Notes: generated by a model from the letters alone, not told the origin. DNA of 64,000 nucleotides from Candidatus Ornithobacterium hominis (GCF_951229915.1 NZ_OX579588.1:434001-498000), one strand, 5' to 3'; positions 43,826-52,984 are shown, numbered from the stretch's first letter. Program-made: numbers and translations.

Positions 43826-43833
43826 AAAACTAT
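43826..43833 (-). promoter_or_regulatory. EEP gene promoter, -7 element TAGTTTTG
   Basis: TAnnTTTG match on the minus strand, 16 bp before the ATG at 43810 and adjacent to the dispersed palindrome. Confidence 0.5.
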
Positions 43834-43838
43834 AAAAT

Positions 43839-43857
43839 TTTTTAAGCCTTAAAAAAA
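43839..43857. repeat. Dispersed 19-bp palindrome between divergent genes
   Basis: Perfect copy 29 bp upstream of the EEP gene start and about 100 bp before the 43963 gene. Both neighbours point away, so it cannot be a terminator for either. Confidence 0.75.
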
Positions 43858-43938
43858 AATAATAATTTTTGCCTTGAAAAAACTATGTTTATAAAAGGTT
43901 AAAAAAGAGCTTTAATTCCAGATTACAATAACAATTAG

Positions 43939-43946
43939 TAACTTTG
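43939..43946 (+). promoter_or_regulatory. Promoter -7 element TAACTTTG for 43963
   Basis: TAnnTTTG match 17 bp before the ATG. Confidence 0.55.
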
Positions 43947-43962
43947 TAATAAGTTTAAAATT

Positions 43963-44160
43963 ATGAAAATCTTATTAGTTACCATCGCTTTACTTTTATT
44001 TGCAGTGGCTGGAATTGCCATTAAAATTTGGGCCCAAAAAGACGGAAAGTTTGCGGGGACTTGTGCTAGCCAAAATCCGCATCTCAACAAAGAAGGAGAG
44101 GCATGTGGCTATTGTGGTAAAATGCCCGAAAATTGTGAAAACCAGGCATCTGTTTCTTGA
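43963..44160 (+). CDS. Small membrane-anchored Cys-rich protein
   Basis: 65 residues. One N-terminal membrane helix (ILLVTIALLLFAVAGIAIKIW) precedes a short tail with four cysteines: CASQNPHLNKEGEACGYCGK and then ENC. The CxxC pair suggests metal or disulfide chemistry. This arrangement is a conserved unannotated gene in Bacteroidetes. Its stop overlaps the TTG start of the sigma factor by 4 bp, so the two are coupled. Function unknown; a role tied to the sigma factor is possible. Confidence 0.75.
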   Translation: MKILLVTIALLLFAVAGIAIKIWAQKDGKFAGTCASQNPHLNKEGEACGYCGKMPENCENQASVS

Positions 44161-44702
44161 GCAATATAGAACTTTATCAGATTATACAAGAAAGCAAAAG
44201 AGGAATTCAGCGTTCTCAGAATACGTTGATGAATCTTTTTTGGGATAAGATTTATTATTTTATTCTTAGTAAAACTCATAATAAAGCCGAAGCAGAAGAC
44301 ATCACGATTCGTACGTTTACTAAAGTGTTCAAGAAATTAAAGTTGTACAATGATGATTTTGATTTTTATACTTGGGTAAAGGCGATTGCCTACAATACGA
44401 TGATTGACCAGTTACGCAAAAAAAAACATAATAATATATCGCTAGATGATGAGCTGAATCCCATAGATATAGAGGCTGCAATGCCCAGCCCAGAGCAATA
44501 CCTTATTTCTAAACAAAACGCAAAAAAGCTAAATGCAGAAATAGAAAACTTGCCCCCAATCTATAGAGAAGTGATTGAGTTGAGGTATTTGGAAGATAAA
44601 ACGTATAAAGAAATTGCAGAAGCTTTAAATTTAACACTTTCTAACGTGAAAGTGAGGTTGCTACGCGCAAAAAAATTATTAGAAGACTCTATTTCTATGT
44701 AA
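44157..44702 (+). CDS. RNA polymerase sigma-70 family factor (ECF type)
   Basis: 181 residues. The region 2 part (NKAEAEDITIRTFTKVFKKL, then FDFYTWVKAIAYNTMIDQLR) and region 4 part (LPPIYREVIELRYLEDKTYK, then EIAEALNLTLSNVKVRLLRA) are clear and separated by a short linker, the ECF layout. The best start is TTG at 44157, in a TTGA overlap with the Cys-rich gene. No anti-sigma gene is adjacent unless the small membrane protein plays that part, which is speculation. Confidence 0.88.
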   Translation: MSNIELYQIIQESKRGIQRSQNTLMNLFWDKIYYFILSKTHNKAEAEDITIRTFTKVFKKLKLYNDDFDFYTWVKAIAYNTMIDQLRKKKHNNISLDDELNPIDIEAAMPSPEQYLISKQNAKKLNAEIENLPPIYREVIELRYLEDKTYKEIAEALNLTLSNVKVRLLRAKKLLEDSISM

Positions 44703-44728
44703 ATTTCATTCTTTTGACGGGATTTTGT

Positions 44729-44736
44729 AAATTTGA
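44729..44736 (+). promoter_or_regulatory. lipA promoter, -7 element TAAATTTG
   Basis: TAnnTTTG match 16 bp before the lipA ATG, downstream of the sigma-factor stop, so lipA has its own promoter. Confidence 0.55.
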
Positions 44737-44751
44737 ATTAGAAAGATTGAT

Positions 44752-45624
44752 ATGGCAGAACAGGTACAAGAGAGAACGCATGCTACCAAACCGAAGTGGC
44801 TAAGGGTAAAGTTGCCAACAGGCAAAAAATTTAAAGAGTTACGAGAAACGGTAGACAACTATAAATTAAATACAATTTGCCAAAGTGGGAGTTGTCCCAA
44901 CATGGGGGAGTGCTGGGGGGAAGGAACAGCTACCTTCATGATTTTAGGAAACGTCTGTACACGCTCGTGTGGATTTTGTGGAGTAAAAACGGGTAGACCT
45001 CTACCTGTAGACTGGGCTGAACCAGAGAAAGTGGCTCGCTCCATCAAACTGATGGACATAAAACATGCAGTTTTGACCTCGGTAGACCGAGATGACCTAA
45101 AAGATATGGGCTCCATCATTTGGGCAGAAACGGTAGATGCCGTTCGGCGAATTAGCCCTGGAACAACAATGGAAACATTGATTCCCGATTTCCAAGGGAT
45201 AGGAAGACATATCGACCGCCTGATTGCCGTACAACCTGAGGTGATTTCTCATAATATGGAAACCGTTCGCCGATTGACAAGAGAAGTTAGAATTCAAGCA
45301 AAATACGATAGAAGTCTCGGTGTGTTAAAATACTTAAAAGACAAAGGGCAACGACGTACCAAGACGGGGATTATGCTCGGGCTGGGAGAGGATATGGATG
45401 AAGTTTACCACACGATACAAGACGTTCACGATGCTGGTGTAGACGTGATTACCATTGGACAATATTTACAACCGTCTAAAAAACATTTACCAGTAAAACG
45501 ATTTGTAACGCCAGAGGAATTCAATGATTTAAAAGTTTTTGCTGAATCATTAAAAGGTTTTCGTCATATAGAGAGCAGCCCCTTGGTACGTTCTTCTTAT
45601 CATGCAGAGAAACATATTCTTTAA
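44752..45624 (+). CDS. lipA: Lipoyl synthase
   Basis: Radical-SAM enzyme that inserts two sulfurs into octanoyl-E2 subunits. 290 residues. The auxiliary cluster ligands are in CQSGSCPNMGECW, and the radical-SAM CxxxCxxC is CTRSCGFC, followed by VKTGRP. TIGQYLQPSKKHLPV and the closing SSPLVRSSYHAE (with the third cluster-binding Ser) are family-typical. All catalytic residues are present. Confidence 0.97.
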   Translation: MAEQVQERTHATKPKWLRVKLPTGKKFKELRETVDNYKLNTICQSGSCPNMGECWGEGTATFMILGNVCTRSCGFCGVKTGRPLPVDWAEPEKVARSIKLMDIKHAVLTSVDRDDLKDMGSIIWAETVDAVRRISPGTTMETLIPDFQGIGRHIDRLIAVQPEVISHNMETVRRLTREVRIQAKYDRSLGVLKYLKDKGQRRTKTGIMLGLGEDMDEVYHTIQDVHDAGVDVITIGQYLQPSKKHLPVKRFVTPEEFNDLKVFAESLKGFRHIESSPLVRSSYHAEKHIL

Positions 45625-45723
45625 ATTAGAGTAACTAGAAGAATTATTTTTTAAGCTTTTAAAAAAAACAGTTGAAATTTCTGATAAGCCTCAATGAAAC
45701 TATAAAGTAAATTAAGAGAAATC

Positions 45724-46064
45724 AGAATTTTCCTCCAAAGAAATGAGAAAACTTTGGCAGTTGCAGAAAGTTACACTTCAGGTGCTTTAGCTGCCGACTG
45801 ACTGAATGCCACGGAAGTTCAGCTTATTTCATCGGTGGAATTGTAGCTTATCATTCACACATTAAAAATCAATATTTACATAATCCAAAAGAATTGATAA
45901 AGGAGAAAGGAGTTGCTGGCCCAAGTGAAGATGAATTTGGCAGTGCCGTTGGCACAGCATGGGTTGGAATTTCATCTAAAAAACAGACTAAAGCTTATTT
46001 TTTTTATTTAGAAAATCAATCTCGTACTGAGTTTACACAAAAAATAATTTTTCTAAAGCCTTAG
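45724..46064 (+). pseudogene. Decayed CinA C-terminal/PncC-type amidohydrolase gene
   Basis: Frame 1 reads QRNEKTLAVAESYTSGALAAD and then a stop at 45799-45801; intact homologues have AESCTGG here. Translation resumes in another frame at 45813 with GSSAYFIGGIVAYHSHIKNQ, continues to KEKGV near 45910, and jumps directly to AGPSEDEFGSAVGTAWVGIS with roughly 50 middle residues missing, ending at 46064. So one frameshift, one stop and one internal deletion. The intact protein deamidates NMN or is the competence-linked CinA tail. No start codon is kept. Confidence 0.8.
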
Positions 46065-46069
46065 AAAAA
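46048..46069. repeat. Dispersed palindrome, variant copy
   Basis: TTTTTCTAAAGCCTTAGAAAAA, an exact 22-bp self-complementary variant except at the centre, 13 bp past the rimM stop and covering the end of the cinA-type remnant. Confidence 0.6.
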
Positions 46070-46081
46070 TTTTATATCTTT

Positions 46082-46600
46082 TTACAAGAAGATGTCTAGT
46101 AAACCTTCTGGAACTTGAAATTGAATGTATTGCTTTTCGCGATTGAATGCAATGATAAATTCGTCAATCAAAGGAATCAAAATCTCTTTATCTTCATCAT
46201 TTTTGATGACACACAAAGCCTGAGTTTGACTGTCTATCACATCAGAAACTTCGCCAATACGATTTTGATTTTCATCGATGGCAGGTAAACCAATAATTTC
46301 ATGAAAATAAAAGCGTTGCCCAGAGAGCGGGGGTAAAGTAGAAAGCGGTAAAAACACATCTCGATGGATGAAACGTTCAGGCTCATCAACATCTTTCAGA
46401 TGAATTTTCAAATGGGTATTACGGTGTAATTCTGCTTTCGTTAAAAAGAAAGGAACCAATAACCCATCTCTCTCAATGAGTATTGATTCCAAATTAATGT
46501 AATTTTCAGGTTCATCAGTATCTAAAAATAGATTTAAATCACCTTGGTAACCTATTTTTTTTGTAATTGTACCTAAGTAGTAGCAATCTTTTTTGTTCAT
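46082..46600 (-). CDS. rimM: Ribosome maturation factor RimM
   Basis: Assists 30S head assembly by binding S19. 172 residues. The N-terminal RimM beta-barrel (YYLGTITKKIGYQGDLNLFL) is followed by a PRC-barrel with IIGLPAIDENQNRIGEVSDV and ILIPLIDEFI. Its ATG immediately follows the rpsP stop, the usual rpsP-rimM order; trmD is not next in this genome, where a cinA remnant and lipA lie instead. Confidence 0.93.
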   Translation of the reverse strand: MNKKDCYYLGTITKKIGYQGDLNLFLDTDEPENYINLESILIERDGLLVPFFLTKAELHRNTHLKIHLKDVDEPERFIHRDVFLPLSTLPPLSGQRFYFHEIIGLPAIDENQNRIGEVSDVIDSQTQALCVIKNDEDKEILIPLIDEFIIAFNREKQYIQFQVPEGLLDIFL

Positions 46601-47092
46601 CTATTCTTCTTCGCTAGCAGATTGCTCTGGAGCTTCTTCTGTTACTTCTTCCGCTACTACTACACGGGCTTCAGCAATTCTCTTCTCAGCGTCTAGGCGT
46701 TTTTGTTTTTCCTCTTCTTTCGCTTTAGATAAACCTTCGCGTTTTTGGTTGATTGTGTTTTCTTTTTCTTCTAACCAAGCATTGAAGCGCTTCTCCATTT
46801 CTTCTTCATTAAAAGCACCTTTAGCAACACCACCTAGAAGATGTTTTTTTAATAAAACACCTTGATGAGACAAAATAGATTTTGCTGTGTTGGTGGGTTG
46901 AGCTCCTTTCTGTAGCCATGCCACTGATTTATCAATATCTAATTCGATGGTGGCAGGGTTGGTAATGGGATTGTAAGAGCCCAATCTTTCGATGATTTTA
47001 CCATCTCTCTTTACGCGAGAATCTGCTACAACAATGTGATAAAAAGGTCTACCTTTTCTACCGTGTCTCTGTAATCTGATTTTTACAGCCAT
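46601..47092 (-). CDS. rpsP: 30S ribosomal protein S16
   Basis: 163 residues. The S16 core is MAVKIRLQRHGRKGRPFYHI and onward to LSHQGVLLKKHL. It carries a Lys/Glu/Ala-rich helical C-terminal extension of about 80 residues, ending VTEEAPEQSASEEE, which is typical of Bacteroidetes S16 and longer than the roughly 80-residue proteobacterial form. It heads the rpsP-rimM operon. Confidence 0.96.
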   Translation of the reverse strand: MAVKIRLQRHGRKGRPFYHIVVADSRVKRDGKIIERLGSYNPITNPATIELDIDKSVAWLQKGAQPTNTAKSILSHQGVLLKKHLLGGVAKGAFNEEEMEKRFNAWLEEKENTINQKREGLSKAKEEEKQKRLDAEKRIAEARVVVAEEVTEEAPEQSASEEE

Positions 47093-47644
47093 AATCTTTT
47101 AATTTTGAGGATCTCTGTCCCCGATTAATAAAAATTTTAAATTCAAAACGCGAATATATGAAAAATATTTTGAATAGAGGGAATTTAATATAAAAACTTT
47201 AGTGATTCATTATTAGTTCTCAGCAAGTATCAAGTAGAGAGAAAGAATAATAATATTTAAAGCCAAGACATAATACAACTTTTAAATGTGAATTGAAAAA
47301 GCTCATCTTCAAAAAAAGACAGCTCGACTTTACTCACTACAATATGCAAGGGAGATATTTATTCTTCACTGCTAATCAACAACAAAAATCTAATAACTAA
47401 TCTTCAATCAATTGGTTTTGAGACTGTTCTTTTTTATGACTTTAATCATGTGTAGTGCAAAAACATAATAAATTCTTTTTATTTAGAATAAATTAAAAAA
47501 AATACACCGTGAATTATATAAAAGATAAAATTGATATTCTTAACGGAGTAGAATTTTTATCCCAAAACCTAAAAACTCACAGCCACCAACTACTCACAAA
47601 ATTTTCTAAGGCTTATAAAATTAAATAGTCTCTGAATCAAACTT
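47093..47644. other. Gene-free gap between rpsP and gldD
   Basis: About 550 bp, AT-rich. Short protein-like stretches occur on the plus strand, for example an open frame from GTG 47509 to stop 47628 reading VNYIKDKIDILNGVEFLSQN with a tail of KFSKAYKIK, and another near 47340-47450. None has a recognised family or promoter, and they may be worn gene debris. An imperfect dispersed palindrome lies near 47598-47620. Confidence 0.35.
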
Positions 47645-48211
47645 TCATTTCCATTCTAACGTTTCCATCAAATGTTGAATATTTTTTAGCATATAATCTT
47701 TTGCTGGAGCTAGAGAATCAGGATTGGGGTAAGCGTTGAAATACAAAGCACCACGCAGAAAATGCAGTGTGCTATCGGTCAGGTGAAATTGGTAATTTAA
47801 GGCCGCATTCCCGCCAAGTTCATACAATGTGCCATAAACCTTTTCGTTGGGGCGAATGATGAGTTGAGGTTTGATGTAGGAAGCGCGAGAAGTGTGTGGT
47901 TCGTACACTGATTTTTCGGCGTCGTCTATCAAAGCATTTAAGTTTTGATTTATAGGTTCATAAGTGAGATAAATTGTAGCCTTGAGTCGAGGGTAATAAA
48001 TATCAAAACTACAATTTCTCTCTTTGTTTTTGATTTGAGAAAAATCAGCTACTTGGAATTTAAAAGCGCAAGGTTTTTCGAAATTAGAAAAACGCGGTTC
48101 GGCGTAAGCTAGGCGCAAATGCCCAAAAGGTTTAGGTAGTTCTTTGTCTCTTGAACATGAAAAAAAAATAAGGCTTAAAAAAAAATAAATAAAATTAATC
48201 GTTACTTTCAT
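47645..48211 (-). CDS. gldD: Gliding motility lipoprotein GldD
   Basis: 188 residues. The lipoprotein signal MKVTINFIYFFLSLIFFSC has Cys19. KPFGHLRLAYAEPRF and the following short beta-rich blocks (FDIYYPRLKATIYLTYEPI and ELGGNAALNYQFHLTDST) match GldD. GldD is essential for gliding and works with the type IX secretion-linked machinery in Flavobacterium. It overlaps gldE by 17 bp, the conserved flavobacterial order ssb-gldE-gldD. Whether this organism glides is not shown by the sequence. Confidence 0.9.
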   Translation of the reverse strand: MKVTINFIYFFLSLIFFSCSRDKELPKPFGHLRLAYAEPRFSNFEKPCAFKFQVADFSQIKNKERNCSFDIYYPRLKATIYLTYEPINQNLNALIDDAEKSVYEPHTSRASYIKPQLIIRPNEKVYGTLYELGGNAALNYQFHLTDSTLHFLRGALYFNAYPNPDSLAPAKDYMLKNIQHLMETLEWK

Positions 48212-49544
48212 TATGAGTTGTAGGCATTCGGCTGACTTTTATTCTTTTAATCCTTTTTTTGTCGATAGATTCGATGGTGAAACTGTAGTTGTAGAAATTA
48301 ATTTTCTGCCGTCGATTAGGCGTTTCCCCATTGATTTCGAGTACAAAACCAGCTAGGCTTTCTGCTTCTCCTTTGTGTTCTTCAAACAAATCTTCTTCTT
48401 CTACCTCCATGATTCGGAAAAAGTCTTTCAGACCTGTTTTTCCTTCAAGAATAAAATTATCATTATCTAATTTAGAGAAATAAATATCTTCATCATCAAA
48501 TTCATCAGAAATATCTCCTACGATTTCCTCCATCACATCTTCCAAGGTCACTAAACCAGAAGTTCCACCGTATTCATCTACCACGATGGCCATGTGAATT
48601 TTCCTTTCTTGAAAATCCGCTAGTAAATCATCTAGTTTTTTATTTTCAGGAACAAAAAAAGCTTTTCGCAAGAGCGAATTCCAATTTAAATCTACCTCAT
48701 TGAGGTACGGCAACAAATCTTTTGCATATAGAACGCCACTAATTTCATCAATACTTTTGTCGTAGACGGGCACACGAGAAAAGCCTTTTGATGAAATTTT
48801 CTTGAGCACCTCAGGGTAGGTATCGTCCAGCGAAAGGCTAAAAACGTCCACACGAGGCGTCATAATTTCACGGGTTTCGGTATTGCCAAAATTCACAATA
48901 CCCTCTAAAATTTTTTGCTCTTCGTTGGTAGTCATTTCATCCTCTTGTGTGATTTCTAAGGCTTGGGAGAGCTGGTCTACCGAAATTGTGCTTCCTGGTT
49001 TGATTTTACCTTCAAGTAAATTGCTAAACCAAAGAAGCGGAGCACCAATTGGGCGAGTGAGCATGCCTACAAACTGGAGTAGGGGAGCGGTGAGCTGTGC
49101 AAAGCTTAACTGATTTAGCCCAGCATAAATTTTGGGGATAATCTCTCCAAATAGCAAAAGTAAAAATGTAATAACGACAATGTCGAATAATAGAACTAAA
49201 TTCCAACCTAAAATAGAAAAATCTTCTAAATATGGATGAATAAATGTGGTTGAAATATAGGTGGATAATAAAACGATGCAAATGTTGACAAAGTTGTTGC
49301 CTATCAATATTGTGGAAAGCAACTTTTGCTTGTTGCGGAGTAATTTCTCGATGGATTCTATACGATGAGTTTTCTTATCGCGAGCTTTTATTATATCTTT
49401 CTTCTTCAAAGAGAAATAAGCAACTTCTGAACCAGATAACAATGCAGAGAGGACTAAAAGTATCAATAGTAAGAAGATGCTAGCAAAATCAATAAAGCTA
49501 ATGCTTAGCGGGAATAAAAATAAACTCGAGAGTTCTGTTTCCAA
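48195..49544 (-). CDS. gldE: Gliding-associated CNNM/CorC-type membrane protein GldE
   Basis: 449 residues. A DUF21/CNNM transmembrane domain (about 20-185, four hydrophobic segments, with LLSGSEVAYFSLKKKDI) is followed by two CBS domains (MTPRVDVFSLSLDDTYPEVL and MAIVVDEYGGTSGLVTLEDV) and a CorC/HlyC C-terminal domain. Family members act in Mg2+ or other ion handling. Position between ssb and gldD supports the gldE name. Confidence 0.9.
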   Translation of the reverse strand: METELSSLFLFPLSISFIDFASIFLLLILLVLSALLSGSEVAYFSLKKKDIIKARDKKTHRIESIEKLLRNKQKLLSTILIGNNFVNICIVLLSTYISTTFIHPYLEDFSILGWNLVLLFDIVVITFLLLLFGEIIPKIYAGLNQLSFAQLTAPLLQFVGMLTRPIGAPLLWFSNLLEGKIKPGSTISVDQLSQALEITQEDEMTTNEEQKILEGIVNFGNTETREIMTPRVDVFSLSLDDTYPEVLKKISSKGFSRVPVYDKSIDEISGVLYAKDLLPYLNEVDLNWNSLLRKAFFVPENKKLDDLLADFQERKIHMAIVVDEYGGTSGLVTLEDVMEEIVGDISDEFDDEDIYFSKLDNDNFILEGKTGLKDFFRIMEVEEEDLFEEHKGEAESLAGFVLEINGETPNRRQKINFYNYSFTIESIDKKRIKRIKVSRMPTTHNESND

Positions 49545-49570
49545 AATATCGAAATTAGTTCAATATCAAT

Positions 49571-50032
49571 TTAGAAAGGCAAATCATCAGTATCGTCTTC
49601 TTGGTCAAAATCACTTGTTTTCTCGCTCGCCACAGAAACAGAAGATTGAGAAGCCGTAAAATTACCCTCCTTACCCGCAACGTTATTTCCGCTAGAATTT
49701 TTAGTACTCAGAAACTGAATGCTAGAAGCATGAATTTCAGTCGAATAGCGAGTGTTCCCATTGTCATCCCATTTACGGGTTTTTAATTTCCCTTCCACAT
49801 ACACCGTATCTCCTTTAGAGAGATACTTGCCGCAAAGCTCAGCTAACTTGTTGCGAGTCACGATATTGTGCCATTCAGTTTGGGTCACTCTTTCGCCAGT
49901 TTCACGTGTAGTATAGAATTCGTTGGTAGCTATGGGGAAACGACCGAGGCAATTGCTCTCATCAAAATGATGTATTTTCACATCGTCTCCCAAATTTCCT
50001 ACTAATATAACTTTATTAACTGAACCACTCAT
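49571..50032 (-). CDS. ssb: Single-stranded DNA-binding protein
   Basis: 153 residues. The OB fold runs from SVNKVILVGNLGDDVKIHHF through TEWHNIVTRNKLAELCGKYL and VYVEGKLKTRKWDD. A low-complexity linker leads to the acidic tip EDDTDDLPF that docks partner repair proteins. Coordinates DNA replication and repair. A TATATTTG promoter at 50053-50060 is divergent from the uvrA promoter. Confidence 0.95.
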   Translation of the reverse strand: MSGSVNKVILVGNLGDDVKIHHFDESNCLGRFPIATNEFYTTRETGERVTQTEWHNIVTRNKLAELCGKYLSKGDTVYVEGKLKTRKWDDNGNTRYSTEIHASSIQFLSTKNSSGNNVAGKEGNFTASQSSVSVASEKTSDFDQEDDTDDLPF

Positions 50033-50052
50033 AATTCTTATAACTTATATTG

Positions 50053-50060
50053 CAAATATA
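50053..50060 (-). promoter_or_regulatory. ssb promoter, -7 element TATATTTG
   Basis: Perfect TAnnTTTG match on the minus strand, 21 bp before the ssb ATG. Confidence 0.6.
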
Positions 50061-50091
50061 AAAAATAATTGTGATTGTGAATTTAGTAAAA

Positions 50092-50110
50092 TTTTTCTAA
50101 GCCTTAAAAA
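50092..50110. repeat. Dispersed palindrome between divergent ssb and uvrA
   Basis: TTTTTCTAAGCCTTAAAAA, one mismatch from a full palindrome. Both genes point away from it. Confidence 0.65.
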
Positions 50111-50152
50111 AAATACCTTTTTTTCTTCTTTCTTTCCAACGTAAAAAATCAG

Positions 50153-50160
50153 TAATTTTG
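50153..50160 (+). promoter_or_regulatory. uvrA promoter, -7 element TAATTTTG
   Basis: TAnnTTTG match 23 bp before the uvrA ATG. Confidence 0.6.
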
Positions 50161-50182
50161 CATAGAATCACTAATCCAACCT

Positions 50183-52984
50183 ATGGCAAAATCAGTGGAG
50201 ACATTTAATTCAAAGAAACACATCCAAATCGAGGGAGCGAAACTGCACAACCTGAAAAACATTCATTTAACTCTACCCAAAAACAAACTTATTGTCATCA
50301 CGGGGCTTTCAGGGTCGGGGAAATCTTCTTTGGCTTTTGATACGCTCTATGCTGAGGGGCAGCGTCGCTATGTGGAGAGCCTTTCCTCTTATGCGCGTCA
50401 ATTTTTGGGGCGGCTAGATAAACCTCAAGTAGACCAAATTCGTGGTATTGCACCCGCCATTGCCATTCAGCAAAAAGTTAATTCAGTGAATCCTCGTTCT
50501 ACCGTTGGCACAAGCACAGAAATTTATGATTATCTGAAATTATTATTTGCACGTATTGGCGAAACTTATTCTCCTGTGAGTGGCAAAAAAGTGACCAAAG
50601 ATACCGTGACAGATGTTGTTAATTACATTCAATCACTGCCAGAAAATACAAATGTGAATATAATTTCACCACTTTTGATTCCAGAAGAGCGTGATTTTCA
50701 GCAGCAATTAGATGTTTTGCAAAAACAAGGTTTTGCACGTGTAGACATAGATGGCAATACGCAAAAAATTCAAGATTTAATTGATTTTAGCTTTCAGCCA
50801 CAGGAAAACATGAAATTAAATCTCGTGATAGACCGTGTGGTAACAAAAAATGACGAAGATTTTTATCATCGTTTGGCAGATAGCATTCAAACAGCCTTTT
50901 ATGAAGGGCATGGCGAGATGATGGTTCACTTGCCTGATGGGAATAAAGAGCAAGTCTTCTCCAATAAATTTGAACTCGATGGCATTAGCTTTATAGAGCC
51001 GAGTTTACATTTCTTTAGTTTTAACAACCCGCTCGGGGCTTGCCCTACCTGCGAAGGCTATGGGAAAATCTTGGGAATTGATGAAAATCTAGTCGTTCCC
51101 AACAAAAATTTAAGCATTTATGAAGACGCCGTAGCCGCCTGGAAAGGCGATAAAATGAGCGAATGGAAAAAAGAATTAATTCGAGCAGCAGAGAAATTAG
51201 ATTTCCCGATTCATAAGGCTTATTATCAGCTCTCCCCAGCACAGAAGAAAACTCTATGGGACGGGCAAGGCACGTGGCAAGGCATTAATGGATTTTTTCA
51301 AATGCTGGAGGAAAATACCTACAAAATTCAATATCGGGTAATGCTTGCTCGGTATCGAGGAAAAACCACTTGCCCAAGTTGCCAAGGCAAACGCCTGAAA
51401 AAAGAAACCGATTACGTGAAAATCAACCAAAAAAACATTTCGGATTTAGTAGATTTACCGCTGAATGAATTACAAGAATTTTTTAAGGCTTTAGAAATTT
51501 CAGAACATCAAAAGAAAGTAGCCAAAAGAATTTTGTTGGAAATTGAATCTCGTATTCAATTTTTACTAGATGTAGGCTTGAACTATCTGACACTCAACCG
51601 AACCAGCAATACTCTTTCAGGCGGGGAATCACAGCGAATTAACTTAGCGACTTCCCTAGGAAGTTCTTTGGTAGGGAGCATGTATATTCTAGATGAACCT
51701 TCCATTGGGCTACATTCTAGAGATACTGCAAATCTCATCAAAGTTTTATTAAAATTAAGAGATTTAGGCAATACTGTGATTGTCGTAGAACATGATGAGG
51801 ACGTAATGAAAGCTGCAGACTTCATTGTAGACATTGGGCCAGAAGCTGGTTCAAACGGGGGAGAAGTCGTCTTTGCAGGGACCTATGATGAATTGCTGAA
51901 AACAGATACCTTAACGGCACAATACCTCAACGGGAAAAGAGAAATCCCCGTGCCAAAAGAAAGAGCAACTTTGCATGACTTTGTAGAAGTGACGGGAGCA
52001 CGAGAGCATAATCTCAAAAACATCACGGCTCGCCTGCCGCTGCACGCTATGGCCGTCATCACGGGAGTGAGCGGCTCGGGGAAAAGCACGCTGATTCAAG
52101 ATATTTTTGCCCCAGCAATAGAGCGAGAACTAGAAATTTACAGTCAAAATATCGGTGATTTTGAAAAAATTCAAGGTGCAGTAAAGCAAATCAAAGCCTT
52201 GGAATATATAGACCAAAACCCGATTGGTAAATCCTCTCGCTCCAATCCTGTAACCTATATCAAAGTTTATGACGACATTAGAAAACTCTTTGCTGAGCAA
52301 AAACTGAGCAAAATGCGTGGCTATAAAACCAAGCATTTTTCATTCAACGTAGAGGGAGGACGTTGTGAAGTTTGCCAAGGCGAAGGAAGCATCACAATAG
52401 AGATGCAGTTCATGGCAGACGTGACGATAGAATGCGACCAGTGCCACGGGACACGCTTCAAAGATGAAATACTTGATGTTAAATTTGCAGGTAAAAATAT
52501 CTCTGATGTGCTTCACCTAACGGTAGACGATGCAATTGAATTTTTTAAAGAAAATCAACAATCTAAAATTGCCGAGAAGCTCCAGAGCCTGCAAGACGTT
52601 GGCTTGGGCTATGTGCAGTTAGGGCAATCGAGCAGCACATTATCTGGCGGCGAGGCACAGCGCATCAAGTTAGCATCATTTCTCACCAAAGGCAATAATG
52701 CGAAGAAAACACTTTTTATTTTTGATGAACCATCTACAGGATTGCATTTTCATGACGTTCAAAAGTTGCTGATTTCATTACGTGCCTTGATTGAAAACGG
52801 GCACAGTGTGTGGGTGATAGAACACCACCCTGACATCATCAAATCAGCAGATTATTTGCTAGATTTGGGCCCAGAAGGCGGGAAACAAGGCGGGGAAATA
52901 GTAGCCAGCGGAACTCCTGAAGAAATTATAAAAGCGAAAAAAAGCCATACCAGCAAATATTTAGCCGAGAAATTGAAGATTTAG
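50183..52984 (+). CDS. uvrA: Excinuclease ABC subunit A
   Basis: DNA-damage recognition ATPase of nucleotide excision repair. 933 residues with two ABC modules: Walker A GLSGSGKSSLAFDTLYAEG and GVSGSGKSTLIQDIF, signatures LSGGESQRINLA and LSGGEAQRIKLA, Walker B IYILDEPSIGLH and IFDEPSTGLH. Zinc sites are seen in CPTCEGYG, CPSCQGKRL and the later CEVCQGEGSITIE with CDQCHG. Full length and intact. Confidence 0.97.
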   Translation: MAKSVETFNSKKHIQIEGAKLHNLKNIHLTLPKNKLIVITGLSGSGKSSLAFDTLYAEGQRRYVESLSSYARQFLGRLDKPQVDQIRGIAPAIAIQQKVNSVNPRSTVGTSTEIYDYLKLLFARIGETYSPVSGKKVTKDTVTDVVNYIQSLPENTNVNIISPLLIPEERDFQQQLDVLQKQGFARVDIDGNTQKIQDLIDFSFQPQENMKLNLVIDRVVTKNDEDFYHRLADSIQTAFYEGHGEMMVHLPDGNKEQVFSNKFELDGISFIEPSLHFFSFNNPLGACPTCEGYGKILGIDENLVVPNKNLSIYEDAVAAWKGDKMSEWKKELIRAAEKLDFPIHKAYYQLSPAQKKTLWDGQGTWQGINGFFQMLEENTYKIQYRVMLARYRGKTTCPSCQGKRLKKETDYVKINQKNISDLVDLPLNELQEFFKALEISEHQKKVAKRILLEIESRIQFLLDVGLNYLTLNRTSNTLSGGESQRINLATSLGSSLVGSMYILDEPSIGLHSRDTANLIKVLLKLRDLGNTVIVVEHDEDVMKAADFIVDIGPEAGSNGGEVVFAGTYDELLKTDTLTAQYLNGKREIPVPKERATLHDFVEVTGAREHNLKNITARLPLHAMAVITGVSGSGKSTLIQDIFAPAIERELEIYSQNIGDFEKIQGAVKQIKALEYIDQNPIGKSSRSNPVTYIKVYDDIRKLFAEQKLSKMRGYKTKHFSFNVEGGRCEVCQGEGSITIEMQFMADVTIECDQCHGTRFKDEILDVKFAGKNISDVLHLTVDDAIEFFKENQQSKIAEKLQSLQDVGLGYVQLGQSSSTLSGGEAQRIKLASFLTKGNNAKKTLFIFDEPSTGLHFHDVQKLLISLRALIENGHSVWVIEHHPDIIKSADYLLDLGPEGGKQGGEIVASGTPEEIIKAKKSHTSKYLAEKLKI

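Noticed and set aside
47509..47628. 39-residue open frame in the rpsP-gldD gap
   Set aside because: No promoter, no recognised family and only a GTG start. Kept as a comment in the gap entry, not as a gene.
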